64,000 bases of DNA from Nectonema munidae. Lineage: Eukaryota; Nematomorpha; Nectonematoida; Nectonematidae. This document shows positions 12,371 to 24,459 of this stretch, piece by piece. Within the stretch, counting starts at the first letter, position 1, and every line of letters starts with the position of its first letter. Both the position numbers and the translations under genes were made by a program. Under the pieces are notes generated by a model, which ran no database searches, had not been told where the DNA came from, and saw only the letters and a list, made by a program, of their open reading frames with translations. The stretch covers positions 507,501 through 571,500 of the forward strand of contig JAUIRK010001026.1 of the NCBI GenBank assembly GCA_030549495.1, read 5' to 3'.

Positions 12371-13095
12371 AATTTTTGTTCATCTATATTTATTTAAGCA
12401 TCTTATTTTCGGTATGATTTCAAATAAAATTTGATTGACAGTCTGCTAGATCCACTACTTGGACGAGTGGATAAGTCAACACACGCAGATGTGCTGGCCA
12501 ATTGGAGATGATGATAATAATAATCAGCGAGCTGCTAATCCAATTGTTTGGTGTGAGTTGAGTGGGAACGGCGTCTGACATCATCAAAATTTGCGTCTAA
12601 CACATTTCAAATCACAAATTAATGAAAAGAAGGTTTATGTGATTTATGGGAAGAGATGATCAAGATGAGAGATAGAAAGAGAAAGAAGACATAACATAAG
12701 TGTTTTTTCTTTACGTTAGTCTTATTCTCAGCCACCATATGATAATGATGGATGATGAGGCTACTTAGGTAAAAATTGAATGAAGAAATCAATGTATGTA
12801 TTGTGAGTACACTTTTCTTCATATGTCAGGCAGGCACCATTAAATTTCACTCATCTTGTGTGTAAAGTTTTGTGAATTGTGGTAGAGATGTATTGTATAT
12901 TTGCATCTGCAAAAATTTTTACATCTGACATCCAAGTTGTAGGCAAAAGCTATTTTATTCATTTTGACATCCAAAACAGGAGGATATGAATAAAAGTACA
13001 GCAAAAGGAAGCACTTCTTTGCATTCTGAGTGTTGAAAATGTATACTCACAACGAAACAAAAACAAATTTGAATTTGATGAACTTTTATTTAAAC
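12371..13095. other. GC-richer non-coding island, possible regulatory sequence
   Basis: 12.44-12.60 kb stands out from the AT-rich background. It holds CTGCTAATCCAATTG, which contains a TAATCC homeodomain-type core, and a (GAT)n/(AAT)n patch. No coding frame is supported. The island together with 12201-12370 resembles a conserved non-coding element, but conservation cannot be judged here. Confidence 0.25.
13085..13090 (-). terminator. Possible polyadenylation signal AATAAA
   Basis: AATAAA on the minus strand, five bases after the stop of the candidate terminal exon at 13205-13096. In AT-rich DNA such hexamers are frequent, so support comes only from position. Confidence 0.25.
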
Positions 13096-13205
13096 TTAGA
13101 ACAACAACTTATTATTATTATTAACTGAACTAATGTCGCTCGGAGTAATGCTTGTACGACAGAATGCATGGGACGTGGTATTTGCTTCATCAAAAGTCTT
13201 ACGAT
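13096..13205 (-). CDS. Candidate terminal exon of a minus-strand gene
   Basis: On the minus strand TTAATTTTACTTGTAG is a good acceptor. The exon then reads, in phase 1, RKTFDEANTTSHAFCRTS, ITPSDISSVNNNNKLLF and TAA at 13098-13096, followed at once by AATAAA (13090-13085). The frame joins in phase to the ATG exon at 16548-16485, giving a predicted 57-residue product. No family match. The splicing is predicted, and the phase agreement has a one-in-three chance of being accidental. Confidence 0.3.
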
Positions 13206-13512
13206 CTACAAGTAAAATTAATATAAAAAGTTCTATAGGGTGGGTGCATATATGATTTAGTTATAACGAATATCCCCGACTGTATCTAATCGGCTATTTT
13301 CGGAAGAGCACTGTATCAACTAGGGATACTTTTTTTTGGCATTCCCCGGTATTTCAATCAACCCCTTTTACACTTATGTTTTTATATAGTACATGCTTTC
13401 TTATCCATTTTCATTCATGACCTATTTCTGATTTAAAGGATTCTAAAAAAATCAATATATAAGTTCAATCAGTATAGTTCGATTTTCAGAAAGAACAGTT
13501 ATACTTCAGATC
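13206..13512. other. No gene seen
   Basis: Would be intronic if the minus-strand gene model is right. The last 8 bases (TTCAGATC) are the left target duplication of MITE C. Confidence 0.35.
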
Positions 13513-14129
13513 GGTGCCTGGTCAAAACGTCCGAAATCTAACGCGTCTGAAATCCCAAACGTCCGAAACCAAAACGTCCGAAAATTAGATGAACAGTATC
13601 TGAACCCTAAAAAACATTTTTTTTCGAGAATTAAAATTGTTGAGGAAAAAAACTGAAAAATTGAGCACAAAACTTTTTTTATTAAAAAAACTTTTTTTTT
13701 AGTTTAAAACTTTACACATTTTAGATTTAAATGAAAAATGCACCATAATCAAGCGTGTCTTTTTACTGGAATAGATAAAAATTCATTCCAGTCTCTTAAA
13801 ATCCATTCAAATCGTGTAGTTTTTCCTTTGATTTTTGATAGCAAGGCTAATTTTCAAAGTCCTGCAAATTCGACTAATTAGTATAACTTTTTTCCAAAAT
13901 TGGGTTATATATTTTAAAATCATAATCTTCAGAAGTGTTTGATTTTAAAATATAAATTTTTTTAGCCAAATTCATTATACTCCAAAAAAAATTAACTTCG
14001 GACGTTTTGGTTATGGACGTTTTGAATTCAGATGTTTTGCTTTCGGGCGTTTTAGTTTTCGGACGTTTTGGATTTCGGACGTTTTAGTTTTCGGACGTTT
14101 TGGATTTCGGACGTTTTGACTATGAACCC
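13513..14129. mobile_element. Foldback MITE C with perfect 8-bp target duplication
   Basis: Begins GGTGCCTGGTCAAAACGTCC and ends GGACGTTTTGACTATGAACCC. It is flanked on both sides by TTCAGATC (13505-13512 and 14130-14137), an exact 8-bp target-site duplication of the length used by hAT transposases. The right arm has more inverted GGACGTTTTGG units than the left. The core is clearly homologous to MITE B. There is no coding capacity. Confidence 0.92.
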
Positions 14130-14137
14130 TTCAGATC

Positions 14138-15793
14138 AGTAAGAGATATGAGTAAATATTCGGTTAAGTAATATTACGAATAATATTCTCATATAGGCAT
14201 TCATTTTCAATGCTGTCGTATAGATATGAATTATGCAGATAAAACATTTTAGAAAAAAATTTGGTTTCAAACTAGTCTTTACATTTTATTTTTAAATTTT
14301 ATACAATTTCCGGATAATTTTTGTAAATTATTTTTGTCAAATGATCATAAATATACCTAAAATATACCGCCTGTTTTTAAATTTAATTTTGATTAAATAA
14401 AATTTTAACAAGTAAACTTTAATAAAAATTAATAATAATGATTGATTAATTGTGTCAACAATTACGCCCCAATTCGCAGGTTTGGATTAAAAACATATAT
14501 CAGTAAAAAATTTAAGTTAATCATTGTTACTGAATTTTAAGCTGCTTTGAATCGATTTTCAGAAATTTGTTATTTTTTTTAAGTTTATATGAAACATTCT
14601 GGAAATTAACATTTTAGAAAAAAATAAAAAAGGGGAAATTTTTTTGAAAAAAAATTATTGAAGATAAAATACTTAAAAAATCATAATTATTCACACAATT
14701 AAATAAAAGTTAAAAAAAATATTTCAAAAAGGAATATTTACTAAATCAGCCTTTGTCTTTGATCGCACGTATAAATAAATTATAAATAAACTTGGACATG
14801 ATATTGTGGAAAATTCATAGATTTATGATACAGAGAAACTATCAAATGCAGAATTATGAGGCGAGAAATGTAGGCCAGAAAGGCGCAAATTTGGAATGAA
14901 TTGAGTTGAAAAATAGAGATTTAATTGAAAAGTTGGATTAAGCGATTTGATTGGCGCGCTAAATATATCCATGATTTTTCTATATTTTCATCTTATTTTT
15001 TCTTTCACTTTATATCACTATGCTAGAATAAGCTCCTAATTTTTAAAAGACTGTTTTTTTACTTTTTAACATGTAAATAAAAAAAAATTTCAGATGGTGA
15101 TGCTCATAACAGATATGCAGAAGCCTGGCTCCAAGTGTTCCATGGCTGATGGAACTTCAAGCTACGTGGCTGACTGCATATGTCAAATTTTAGTTTTTGA
15201 TACCTCTTTTCATGATATTCATTTGTGAAACGTATGTGAGAAAGAAAGTATTTTGCCATGTTATTATTCATTTACATGATATATTCTAAAAGTTTGCGAA
15301 TCTAATTAATACAAGATTTCTAAAAACTTATTTAGAAGCAAATGGATCAGAAATCACATTGTATGAGTCAAGTTGATGCGTTTCTTCAGATGGTGATTCA
15401 CTATGCTCGTAGTGTTTATCACTTCTCACCTATCCCTCAGTGAAACGAAGTATGGGTTCCTAATATTAGAAACACGCTTATAGTTTCTGTCTCGAGATTT
15501 CTCGAGTCTCATTTCTCCAGACTACAAGGTTTATCCTAATTCTTGATTCACAAGAAAATATACGAGCGATTCGGAAAAATTATTCTCTTTATTTTTCTAT
15601 TTTATTCAATTTAAAATAAAGAAATTTTAAAATTTTCAATAAGATGGAAACTTCTAAACTTAATCCAGAGAATCCCTTGCAACTTTTGCAAAACTTTGAG
15701 TCTCTAAAATTCTCAATTTAATTTCTCATTTCTCGAAAAAATTATTATTTATCGAGAAATCAGAAACTCTAGACACAACTTCGCATTTTTTAC
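14138..15793. other. AT-rich sequence, no supported gene
   Basis: One short plus-strand frame after an AAATTTCAG acceptor-like site at 15092 reads MVMLITDMQKPGSKCSMADG before a stop, too little to call. The rest holds poly-A/T runs and short palindromic TCTCGAG motifs near 15490-15500. Confidence 0.3.
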
Positions 15794-15872
15794 CTCAAAA
15801 GCATTCCCACACTGCCTGAACAATTGCGTATCAGTGGCAATTCGTTGACAACACAGTTATACAAATCGTTAT
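15794..15872 (-). other. Alternative internal exon candidate
   Basis: Minus-strand GACGTCAG acceptor and GAG/GTAAAA donor bound 79 bp that is open when joined in phase 1 to the ATG exon at 16548-16485 (DNDLYNCVVNELPLIRNCSG...). Including it would put the 13205 exon out of frame, so the two are alternatives. Weak evidence. Confidence 0.15.
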
Positions 15873-16484
15873 CTGACGTCTTTTTGTGCAATATGCAAAC
15901 GTTTATATACTCATCAACACCTTTTTTTATTTGGTAAAAAAAAATAATTTGTGTATTTTTTTCTTAGGATATGTCTTCGCTATTTTTGTAAAAGTAACTG
16001 ATAATAGAAAAAAAACATAAAAAAAGGAAAAAAGAGAATGTGAAAACTAGAACTGATCAAAGAAAGCATATTTAAGATTTGAATTCACCCCATTGGAATG
16101 TACTTGGGGTAGACAACCAATCTTGATAAAAAAAATTACTCAAACTAGGGAATGTGTATTTTAAGGCAGATAATATTCGAAAGTGTGGAATGCCATTTTG
16201 AAAATTGGTGTAATGAGTTCATCGGGTACAAAATGTTGAAGGCCATTATTCCTGCACTATATATATGTATATGTACTAATAAAATAAATAATATTAAGAT
16301 GGATATGGTCTATACTCTATAAGCTTACACATGTGTTATTAATTAACCTAGCATTGAAATCTTATTTTATGCAGCGTGGTAAAATAAAATTTTAAGAGAA
16401 TAAATCTGGTATAAAATTGATACAAAGTATAAGTTGGTATCTATCTATACGTGATTGGCATGTTGTAAACTGTAAGCTACTTAC
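15873..16484. other. AT-rich sequence, no gene seen
   Basis: Would be intronic in the minus-strand gene model. Contains short TATATA runs near 16260. Confidence 0.35.
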
Positions 16485-16548
16485 CAAGCATAGAAAGGAG
16501 AGTCAGCACATAGGTTGGTTGCAAGTGAAATGTTTTGGGTGAGTTCAT
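16485..16548 (-). CDS. Candidate first coding exon, minus strand
   Basis: The minus strand reads CACCCCAAC then ATG (16548-16546), a fair Kozak context, giving MNSPKTFHLQPTYVLTLLSM, L and one extra base before a near-perfect donor TGCTTG/GTAAGTAGC. The phase-1 junction matches the acceptor exon at 13205. The stretch YVLTLLSML is mildly hydrophobic but too short to call a signal peptide. Local base composition is less AT-rich than its flanks. Not homology-supported. Confidence 0.3.
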
Positions 16549-18500
16549 GTTGGGGTGCGTGTATGCAGAATGCTTTATCCATTAGTGATTCTATTTAACT
16601 CCCAAAACACATCTTAATGTTTTCACCATCTTTCTAATTAGATAAGGATATTTTATAAAAATGTAATTTTTTCAACCCTCACCTTCATATGCCTTCATCC
16701 AAGAGTGATATAAGAATTATGTCCAGTAAAATTATATTTGTTTCTTAGGGCATCCAATCTTTATTTATTAGACAGTTAATTAGGTAGATCCTTTTTTACA
16801 ATTATTAACTGGACAATTTTGAATCTATAAAATCCTGGGGCATAGAACCACTAAACAAAGATTAATACTAGACAAATGCACGCATAACAACTATCCCTAT
16901 ATTAGCGGGATGATACCGATTTAGAAACGTCAACCCGATTCGTCATTTCACAGCAAAAATTCCCGTGAAAATTCGGATTTCAAGAAAATTGTAAAAAAAA
17001 TTATTTATCCATTTGTTTAAAGAATAAATGTATAATTTTATAAAAATCTATTCTAAGCTCGACGCCTCATTTTAAAACAAATTTTTGTGCGTTAAAAGAC
17101 CCAAACTGATAATGATGTACTGAGATTAACATAAATTATTATGAAATTAAACGTAGGCAACACATGGTAAAAATATGCTGGGTTTATAACGGAATAAGCT
17201 GAAAGCTGTTTTGAATTATTTTTATAAAAAAATGATATATATGATATATTATACACTGTTTATATATACACTTATCTACTTTTTTTTTTTGTAATTTTTC
17301 TTTTTAAATATTTTAATAATTTTTGGGAATGAGAATTCATAAACATATGTATCATTTAAAACTTAATAAATGCATACAGCTATTTCAAATTTCAATAAAA
17401 TAGTAACAATCAATCAATGATTTTTGTGATGTTTAAAAGTTATGAAACAGATTCTGCAAAAAATATACTAATAATAATTTTATAAATAAGATTTCCAAAT
17501 TATGATCCCTATTTTTGATTTAAAAAAGCGCGAAAATCTCGAATGAAGACTCTAGAAGTCTACAATGTAGGGAAGTATGCAAACGTGCTAATTCAAATAG
17601 TGATTTTATTATTTTAAATTTAACATTAAATAAGCGTTAAAATGTTTTAGATTTTTTTCTCTAGAATTAAAACAAATTTTAATTTATTAGTCTTTTGAAT
17701 CACGTATTGTCTAGACCAGAGTTTGGGGAAACTTTTTAGTATAATGGAAACAAAATTTCAAAAATTAAGGTCCTCGGATGGATCACCAATGCCAACTCTT
17801 GAACCTTGTTTAAATCTTGTATATAACATCTAAGGTGATGGGACGATTAATCGGAAACCGGAATCCTTAAAATCGTGTTTTTTTAAATATCGAAATAGAT
17901 AAAAGAATTAGTACATCAGTTCGTATATCATAAGTTAAGAGTGGTCTAACTCAAAGTTAACTCTTTCATCCATAATAATGGAACACTGGTGTCACAAAGT
18001 TTGAATGTTCTGTTTTTTTAAAAGCTAAGTCTGATATAAGGTTCATTAGAACTTCTATTTTTGTATTTTGGCAATTTTTAACAAGTTTTTCGGATAGGTT
18101 CTTTGGAAAATTACCAGAAAAAAATAACTGAACATAATTTTTTTTCTAAATTATAAAAATTATGGCAGAAACGGAAATTATAAAAAAAACTTAATTTAAT
18201 CTTTCATCCTAATTACAAAAGTGTGTTTTTGTCTAATATTATGTTTCGTTTATGAAATTCATTTTTTCAATTTTTTTTCACCTTTTTTATTTGGAACATA
18301 AGAGTCCCATTATCCTTTTATGGGATATTTGAGCCGCCTTTCTTTATAAATAAATGAATATGACTTTTCTAAGCATGGAATAATATATTTTTTGTAGTAG
18401 GAAATTTAGTAGATTTTTTACATACGGGTATATCCGTGTGAAGGAGCTATATAAAAAAAGGCTTTGTTAAACGATTAGATAATATCTGATCCGTCGGCAG
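16549..18500. other. AT-rich sequence, no gene seen
   Basis: No frame worth calling. GCCAACTCTTGAACC...GTTTAAATCTTGT at 17791-17818 recurs with changes at about 54129-54155, a small dispersed repeat. Confidence 0.4.
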
Positions 18501-18600
18501 ACATTTCACTCCATAGACAATTCGTTCCATAGACAATTCGCCCATAGACAATTCGCCCCACGGAAAAATGGTCTCATAGGCAATTTGTTTCATCCATCTT
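18501..18600. repeat. Short tandem motif, decayed foldback arm
   Basis: CCATAGACAATTCG recurs about three times with related CTCATAGGCAATTTG. It resembles the arms of the ACATTTGGCCGAA foldback family (36291) in layout but is too diverged to assign. No inverted partner was found nearby. Confidence 0.35.
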
Positions 18601-19089
18601 TGTTTATTATATGTGTAAAATTATTAAAAAATTTATATTCTTGTTAATTTTATCGCTATTAAATTATTTCAAATTAATCATTTTATCTCTTAATTTTTTT
18701 ATCACTTTTAAATAATTATAAATAAAAATGATTAATTGTCCTATATGATAAAGATATAAAGAAAAAAAAGAATTTATAAAAAAATGACACTAGAGTGAAG
18801 CATAAAAAAAATCAAAACTAACTTTTAAATTTTTTTTTCAAAAAAAAAAAAAAAAAAAAATAAAAAAAAAAAAAATTTTTTTCATAAAAAAAAAAGGGGG
18901 GGATTGGTAAGGGGGAGAAAAGAGGACCATCTGATCAAGTTACAAAATTTCTCATTTCATTTTTCTTTTAAACAACTTGGTGAGATCACAAATATTCTCA
19001 CCGTAACAACCTTGAAATGGATAATCTTATTTTTTTTTTATAAATTAACCATCTTTCATGAATACCTTGGATATTGGAAAAGATCTTAG
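18601..19089. other. Homopolymer-rich AT tract, no gene
   Basis: Includes an almost pure A run at 18840-18880 followed by A10 and G6 near 18886-18902. Base calls and lengths in these runs are likely unreliable. Confidence 0.5.
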
Positions 19090-19640
19090 CAATTAGTGAA
19101 AGTCTCTATTCATGGAGCTAGAAGTAACATACGAAAATTGCACAGTTTTTCCTTGTCAATACTTTTGCAGGAAAAAGTCCTCACATAGATTTGCAAAAAA
19201 AATGTTTTGACTGACAGATTACTCTTTTTACCCAATGTAACAACTGGTAAAAAGCGAACGACCCTTCGTCTGAATACAAAATAAAAGGTAACATTTTATT
19301 TGTTCGCTGGGATAATGAGTGGTAATGAGATGCTAAACAACAAGTTCTTATTGCAAATAACGTTTGAGATGCTATTTTCCATGCGATAAAATGCCCGTTT
19401 TTTGGGGATAAATGCTCCACAAAATGGGAATGTGTAATGATGACATTTTGGAAACAATAATTACGTTGACACGTCTTTCTTTATGCAAAAATAAGCACGC
19501 CATGCGGAATGTAGTGTGGTCATTTTAAGGAAACGTGGCAAGGACAAATCCATTTCACAATGATATCTCTATTTTGATTTCTTGCAGAAATTTTTGAACG
19601 TAGAGTAAATTGCAAGACATTCTCCCTCTGTCCACATTAT
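19090..19640. other. Lower-AT non-coding stretch, possible conserved element
   Basis: About 550 bp of mixed composition without a convincing frame. It contains CAATAATTACGTTGAC and TTATTGCAAATAACG, motifs of the type bound by homeodomain and POU proteins, and a possible plus-strand acceptor at TTTCTTGCAG (19587). It could be a regulatory element. I see no direct proof. Confidence 0.2.
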
Positions 19641-22600
19641 TCTTTTTCCTCGTCCTCACCACATCATTTATGATCAATTTTAAAATCTTTTTTGTTTGTT
19701 TGTTTTTTTAAGTATATGTAAAAGTTATTTCATGAACAAAAAAAATAAAACTTTTTGTACGTTCATATCAAAATACATTTTTGAAAAATGACAAAGTGAA
19801 ATTTAAAAAAGAAATAATACATATATACATACATGTAGAGATAAAATCAACTCAAAATTAGTAAATGTAAGGTGTATTATATAAATTATAAAGATGTGAA
19901 CAAGTAGAAGTTCTTTATGGAGCTTTTAAAGATACAAAAAGGGAAAGAAAAAGAACCTAAATTACAAGAGATATAAAATTAAATAAATTATAAAATGAAC
20001 AAGTCCAAAGATTGCAACTTTGAAAATAAAAAAAAAGCTTTTTTTAAGTCTTTTTTTAAGTGATGGCATTTCTTATATCAAGTGCAATCCAAAATTTATT
20101 TCCTCAATCTTTCCAGATCGATATTCATTTATTTGGAACTTGATAAACGCAATAATTTTTTTATTCTAAATTTACTTTTTTATTAAAATTTCTTCTTTCC
20201 CAAATTTTTGAAACAAGATTGAAATGTAGTTAATTCCTGGGAAAACGGGAACTAATGGTTTTCCCCATAAAAATTACTTTCCAAACAATTGTTCCAAAAA
20301 GAGCAGTCTCACTTAAAAAGAAAGGAATCGTCACCATATCACGCAAATAGCAAAGTTTTTCTTAGCGTTCATATTTTTAAAATAGCATTTTAAGCAGAGT
20401 TTTTATTGTAGTTTTTAGCAACAATTAAAAATAAAAAATAGTTGAATTAATTATTTTCATCAAATGTTTTCATATAAGTATTATATTTTAGATATAAAGT
20501 AATATCTTTTTCATTGGTATACTTTATATACCCTTTTGAGTTCTATTTTGTCTTTTTAAATTTCTAAATGACGTTTTTGCAATTCTAAACTGTCCTTTTT
20601 CAAACTTATTTTTTCTATTTTCAAACTTATTTTAATAAAAATAATAATGATAACTTTATTTACAAAAGTACGAATACTTAAAATTGATTGAAAAGTGAAA
20701 TTTGGAAAAAACTTTGAAATTCAAAGTTTTGGAAACTTTTGAAATTCAGCATCAAAAGCCACTCAGCCGCTTGAAGACACTAACTATTTTTGTCTTTTTT
20801 CAATTTTCTTTATCTTTTCTTGATTCTATTTTGTCTTTTGTCAAAATAGACAAAAACATACATCCAAAAAATTGGTATATCTAGCCAAAATCCCCGAAAA
20901 CTATATCTATATCTATATAGTATTTAAAAAATGTATTCATTGCTTTCAATTTTTATTTCTTCAAAATTTTTGACATGTTTCAGCTAAAAATTCTCAATGA
21001 TTTAAATTTCATTACAAAAACTACGAAGCAATGATAAAATCTTTACGAATTTTCAAATTGTTGGGAGTTGTTTGTAAATGAGGAGTTTTCTTGCATAATT
21101 TTTGAGCACATAACTATGGGATCCTAAATTAAAAACTCCTAACAAAGTGGCAGTACTCAAAACTTAGCTTTCAGAAGAAACTTTTCCAAACTCAAAATTT
21201 TTTCACTTTTTTTATAAAAAAAAAAGAGAAGAGTTAGCTTTTAATTATTTTTAAATACCCAATAATAAATTTCTATCTTGATTTACTTATTTGATTAGTT
21301 CTAGAATTAATTCTATGTATAATAATTTTTGATGATGAATTAATCCAATTTTTTAAAACTAAAATCTATATCAGCACTAACCATCAATCATAAAAGTTTT
21401 TTTTTATGAATATCTAGAAATAGATTTCAACTTAAACTAAAACAAAAATATTTATAAAGAATATTTAAGAGAAGGGATAGAATTTTGAAAAATTGCTTTT
21501 GTTCATATAAATAATTTAAAAAATAAATAAATTTAAATAAAGCTATAAATATTCCAATAATTTTTTCGTTTTTTCAAATTTTTTAACATAAACGAGTGAA
21601 AATGGCAGCTAACACTTCATTTTTAATTGCACTAAAGAAGTTCAGCTTATTAATGATAATAATCTGTGATAATTACTTCAAACCAAATTTTAGCTGCCTT
21701 CAATAATTGTCAAAATTTTGTTTAAAGGATATTGTTTGGGCTGAATCATGAGATCAAAAAAAATTAAAAACAAGACATTGAATAATTAGGAAAGATATAA
21801 GAAATTTTCAGAATCCAAAATTTGTTTTTCCTAAGAAACTTTAACTACACGATTTTTCCTGTTTTTTACAAATAAAAAAAAGTATAACTAATTACCTGGC
21901 ACTGTAATTAGGGTGATTAGATTTTTAAAGTATCAAACCACGACAAAAATACGGATTAATGAAGTCAAGAACAACATTTGGTATTTATTACAAAAATATT
22001 TAAACTTAATATTTTTAAAAAATCTTTTAACTTGGTAGAACCAATTCAAACGAAGTAATTAATTAGCCAGCTGACCAAAAGCCGACTAATTAATTCAAAA
22101 ATAATCTATTTATTTTATCTATGGTATTTAACTTTCTGACATGTTAAATGTGTAGTTAATTTTACATGTGATGGATTAATCTTTTGCCTGGGAAAACACG
22201 AGTTGACTTTTAAGTTAAATCCACATTTTTTGAGTTGCATCCACTTTAGTACATCTGATTAGCATACTTTTTCGAACTTAAAATATGTTTTTTATTATTA
22301 TTAATCATTAAAATTAGTTTGGGGTCATTCACAATTGATGTCAACCAAAGACTGGGAGGGAGGAGAGGGTGTCGATAAGTTGACAAATTTTACAAAAACT
22401 TAGTCAAAAATTAGCTAAAACCTTGTGCTAAAAAGTAATCTCTATATTCAATTCTCGTGCACGGATAGTAAGTAAACTGGTATAATAACATTAGCAGTTT
22501 GTCTTTTAACTCTCTGACAGCGAGTAACAATAACATGACAAGGCGTTGACCAATGAGAAGTAGAGGTTAATGCTTCCCTTGATGATGTTAATTGAAACAG

Positions 22601-22690
22601 ATTCACTACTGAGGAGAATAAAAAATGAAGTAAAAATTAAAAAGTTAAATGATGAGTTGGTTGGGTGAGAGTGCTATGTGCAAGATGAAG
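19641..22690. other. AT-rich sequence, no gene seen
   Basis: Long poly-A/T-rich DNA with no supportable exon. It holds one copy of a dispersed repeat, listed separately at 21344. Confidence 0.45.
21344..21450. repeat. Dispersed repeat, copy 1
   Basis: CCAATTTTTTAAAACT, ATATCAGCACTAAC and the end CAACTTAAACTAAAACAAAA match 23853-23960 over about 107 bp with scattered differences. Direct orientation. Family unknown. Confidence 0.7.
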
Positions 22691-23050
22691 AAATGAATAC
22701 CTTGTGTGTGTGTGTATACGCGAAGAAACAACAAAATAGTTTCTACCTTGAGTTCGTTAACCTCCTGACCCCATGAAAGAAGGAGGAGAGAAGAGGAGAG
22801 AGAGAGAGTGGCAGTGATCATAAGAGCGAGTGAGATGAGACAGGCGAAGAAGCGAATGAGAGTTGCGCGCGCTTGCGAGAAGGGGAGCAGAAGAAGCTAA
22901 ATTCGTCTGTCATCTTATCCCTATCTCTCTCTCCCTCTCTATTTCTCCACTTTGCTCTCTCTCTCTCTCTCTCTCTCTTTCCCAAGTCTCTCCACACTGC
23001 TACCAAACATGTTTAACCTTTTTTTAAATGTGAGGTGATCTTCGCTCGTC
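22690..23050. promoter_or_regulatory. GA/CT-rich, GC-richer promoter-like patch
   Basis: Contains (GT)n, then GAGAG-rich sequence (22784-22810), GCGCGCGCTTGCGAG (22866-22880) and a long (CT)n run (22950-22978). Arthropod promoters often carry GAGA tracts and are less AT-rich than their surroundings. A minus-strand donor-like GAACTCAAG/GTAGAA lies at about 22750, so a 5' UTR exon on that strand is possible. No coding frame or TATA box is decisive. It could be simple repeat only. Confidence 0.25.
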
Positions 23051-24459
23051 TTCTTAGTAAGTGTTGTTGATTGCTATTTTCATCAGTAGTCTGTCAAATT
23101 CCATTTTTTGTTTCTAACTTTGGCCTTGCAACATCATTCCTTTCAAAGACAATCTCTTTTCTGACTAGCATTAGCGTAAACACTGTTTATAATATTTTTA
23201 CTCAATTGCTAAGCTATTCATTCATTTACCTTGTTATCACTAAAAAAAGTCTAATTGAAGGGGCAAAGAGGTCAGCTTCACTTCTTTAACAATGGCGTAA
23301 GAATATTTGGGGTTGAGTCTTCAACCCTCAAGTAAATCTTTTTCGTTTTGGACTGTACACTTTTTTTTTAATATAAGCAACTCCATTTTTCTCGATCAAG
23401 CTTGGGGTTGTTAGGAGTGGAGGGCATTTTAGGTGTTTGCTTAGCATTATTTTACATTCATAAAAAACTGGTAAATTTACTAATTTCCAAAGGGTAGATC
23501 TAGAAAAGATAAATTTTACTATCAAACTAGTATTTACATCGAGATGTGTAATTCAGTGCTTAGAATAAAAAAATATTAATTAAAAAATTTAACTAACCCA
23601 AAAAAAGTCCTATTTCTTGGGAAAGGGAAGAAATAATAGCGATATTTACAATTTCAAAAATTTAGCAAGAAGCCTAAAGGGTTGTTGAGCAAGTTGCTTT
23701 TTTTATACCTATTTTGAGGCCTCAACATTCAACAAAAGGTGTTTGAAAAAAATGTAAGATTTCATGCTTATTAGTTTTATTTTATGCAAAATTTAATCTT
23801 ATCTGATTAGCTATAATTACAAACTTTTTTAACTATACTAAAAACTGAATTTTCCAATTTTTTAAAACTAGTATCCATATCAGCACTAACTATCAATCCT
23901 AAAAGCTTTTTTTTTAATGAATATCTAAAAATAGATTCCAACTTAAACTAAAACAAAACACTAACTGTTGAGATTTATAATTCCTCTAATCATACAAAAA
24001 TAGGATAATTTATAATCACTATTTTTGGATATCATTTAACTTAAGAAATTTTTTTTTATAAATTTATCTATAAAACGGAATAAATAATTATAACAAAATT
24101 TTATTTGTTTATTAATTTTGTTACGTTTAATTGTTAAAAGGGGAGGTTAAGCGCAAGTTTGTAGTTTAGGAAAACTCACCTCCTTCACACTTCAAAATGG
24201 TTGCTTTGTCTCAACTTTTATGATAGCATTCAATTTAAAATCTTATTTCTTTATGTCTTCAAGATTGCAGAAATCGAATTTGTGCAGTTATTTTCAATTT
24301 TCTCTGAAGAAAAAGAGAGAGAGTATAGATAGAGTAAATGCAACTTTGTATTAACCTATATGTAACTTTTTTTATCTTTGAAGCTAAATAAAAAGAAAAG
24401 TTATCTTAATCCTTTAAGCACCAATGGGAAGATAATACTAGCCTGTTTTATAGAAAAAA
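23051..24459. other. AT-rich sequence, no gene seen
   Basis: Apart from the dispersed repeat copy at 23853 there is no recognisable feature. Confidence 0.4.
23853..23960. repeat. Dispersed repeat, copy 2
   Basis: Partner of 21344-21450, same orientation, about 2.5 kb downstream. Confidence 0.7.

Noticed and set aside
15794-15872. CHH/ITP-family neuropeptide exon
   Set aside because: The two cysteines and the spacing do not match the six-cysteine pattern, and the exon itself is doubtful.
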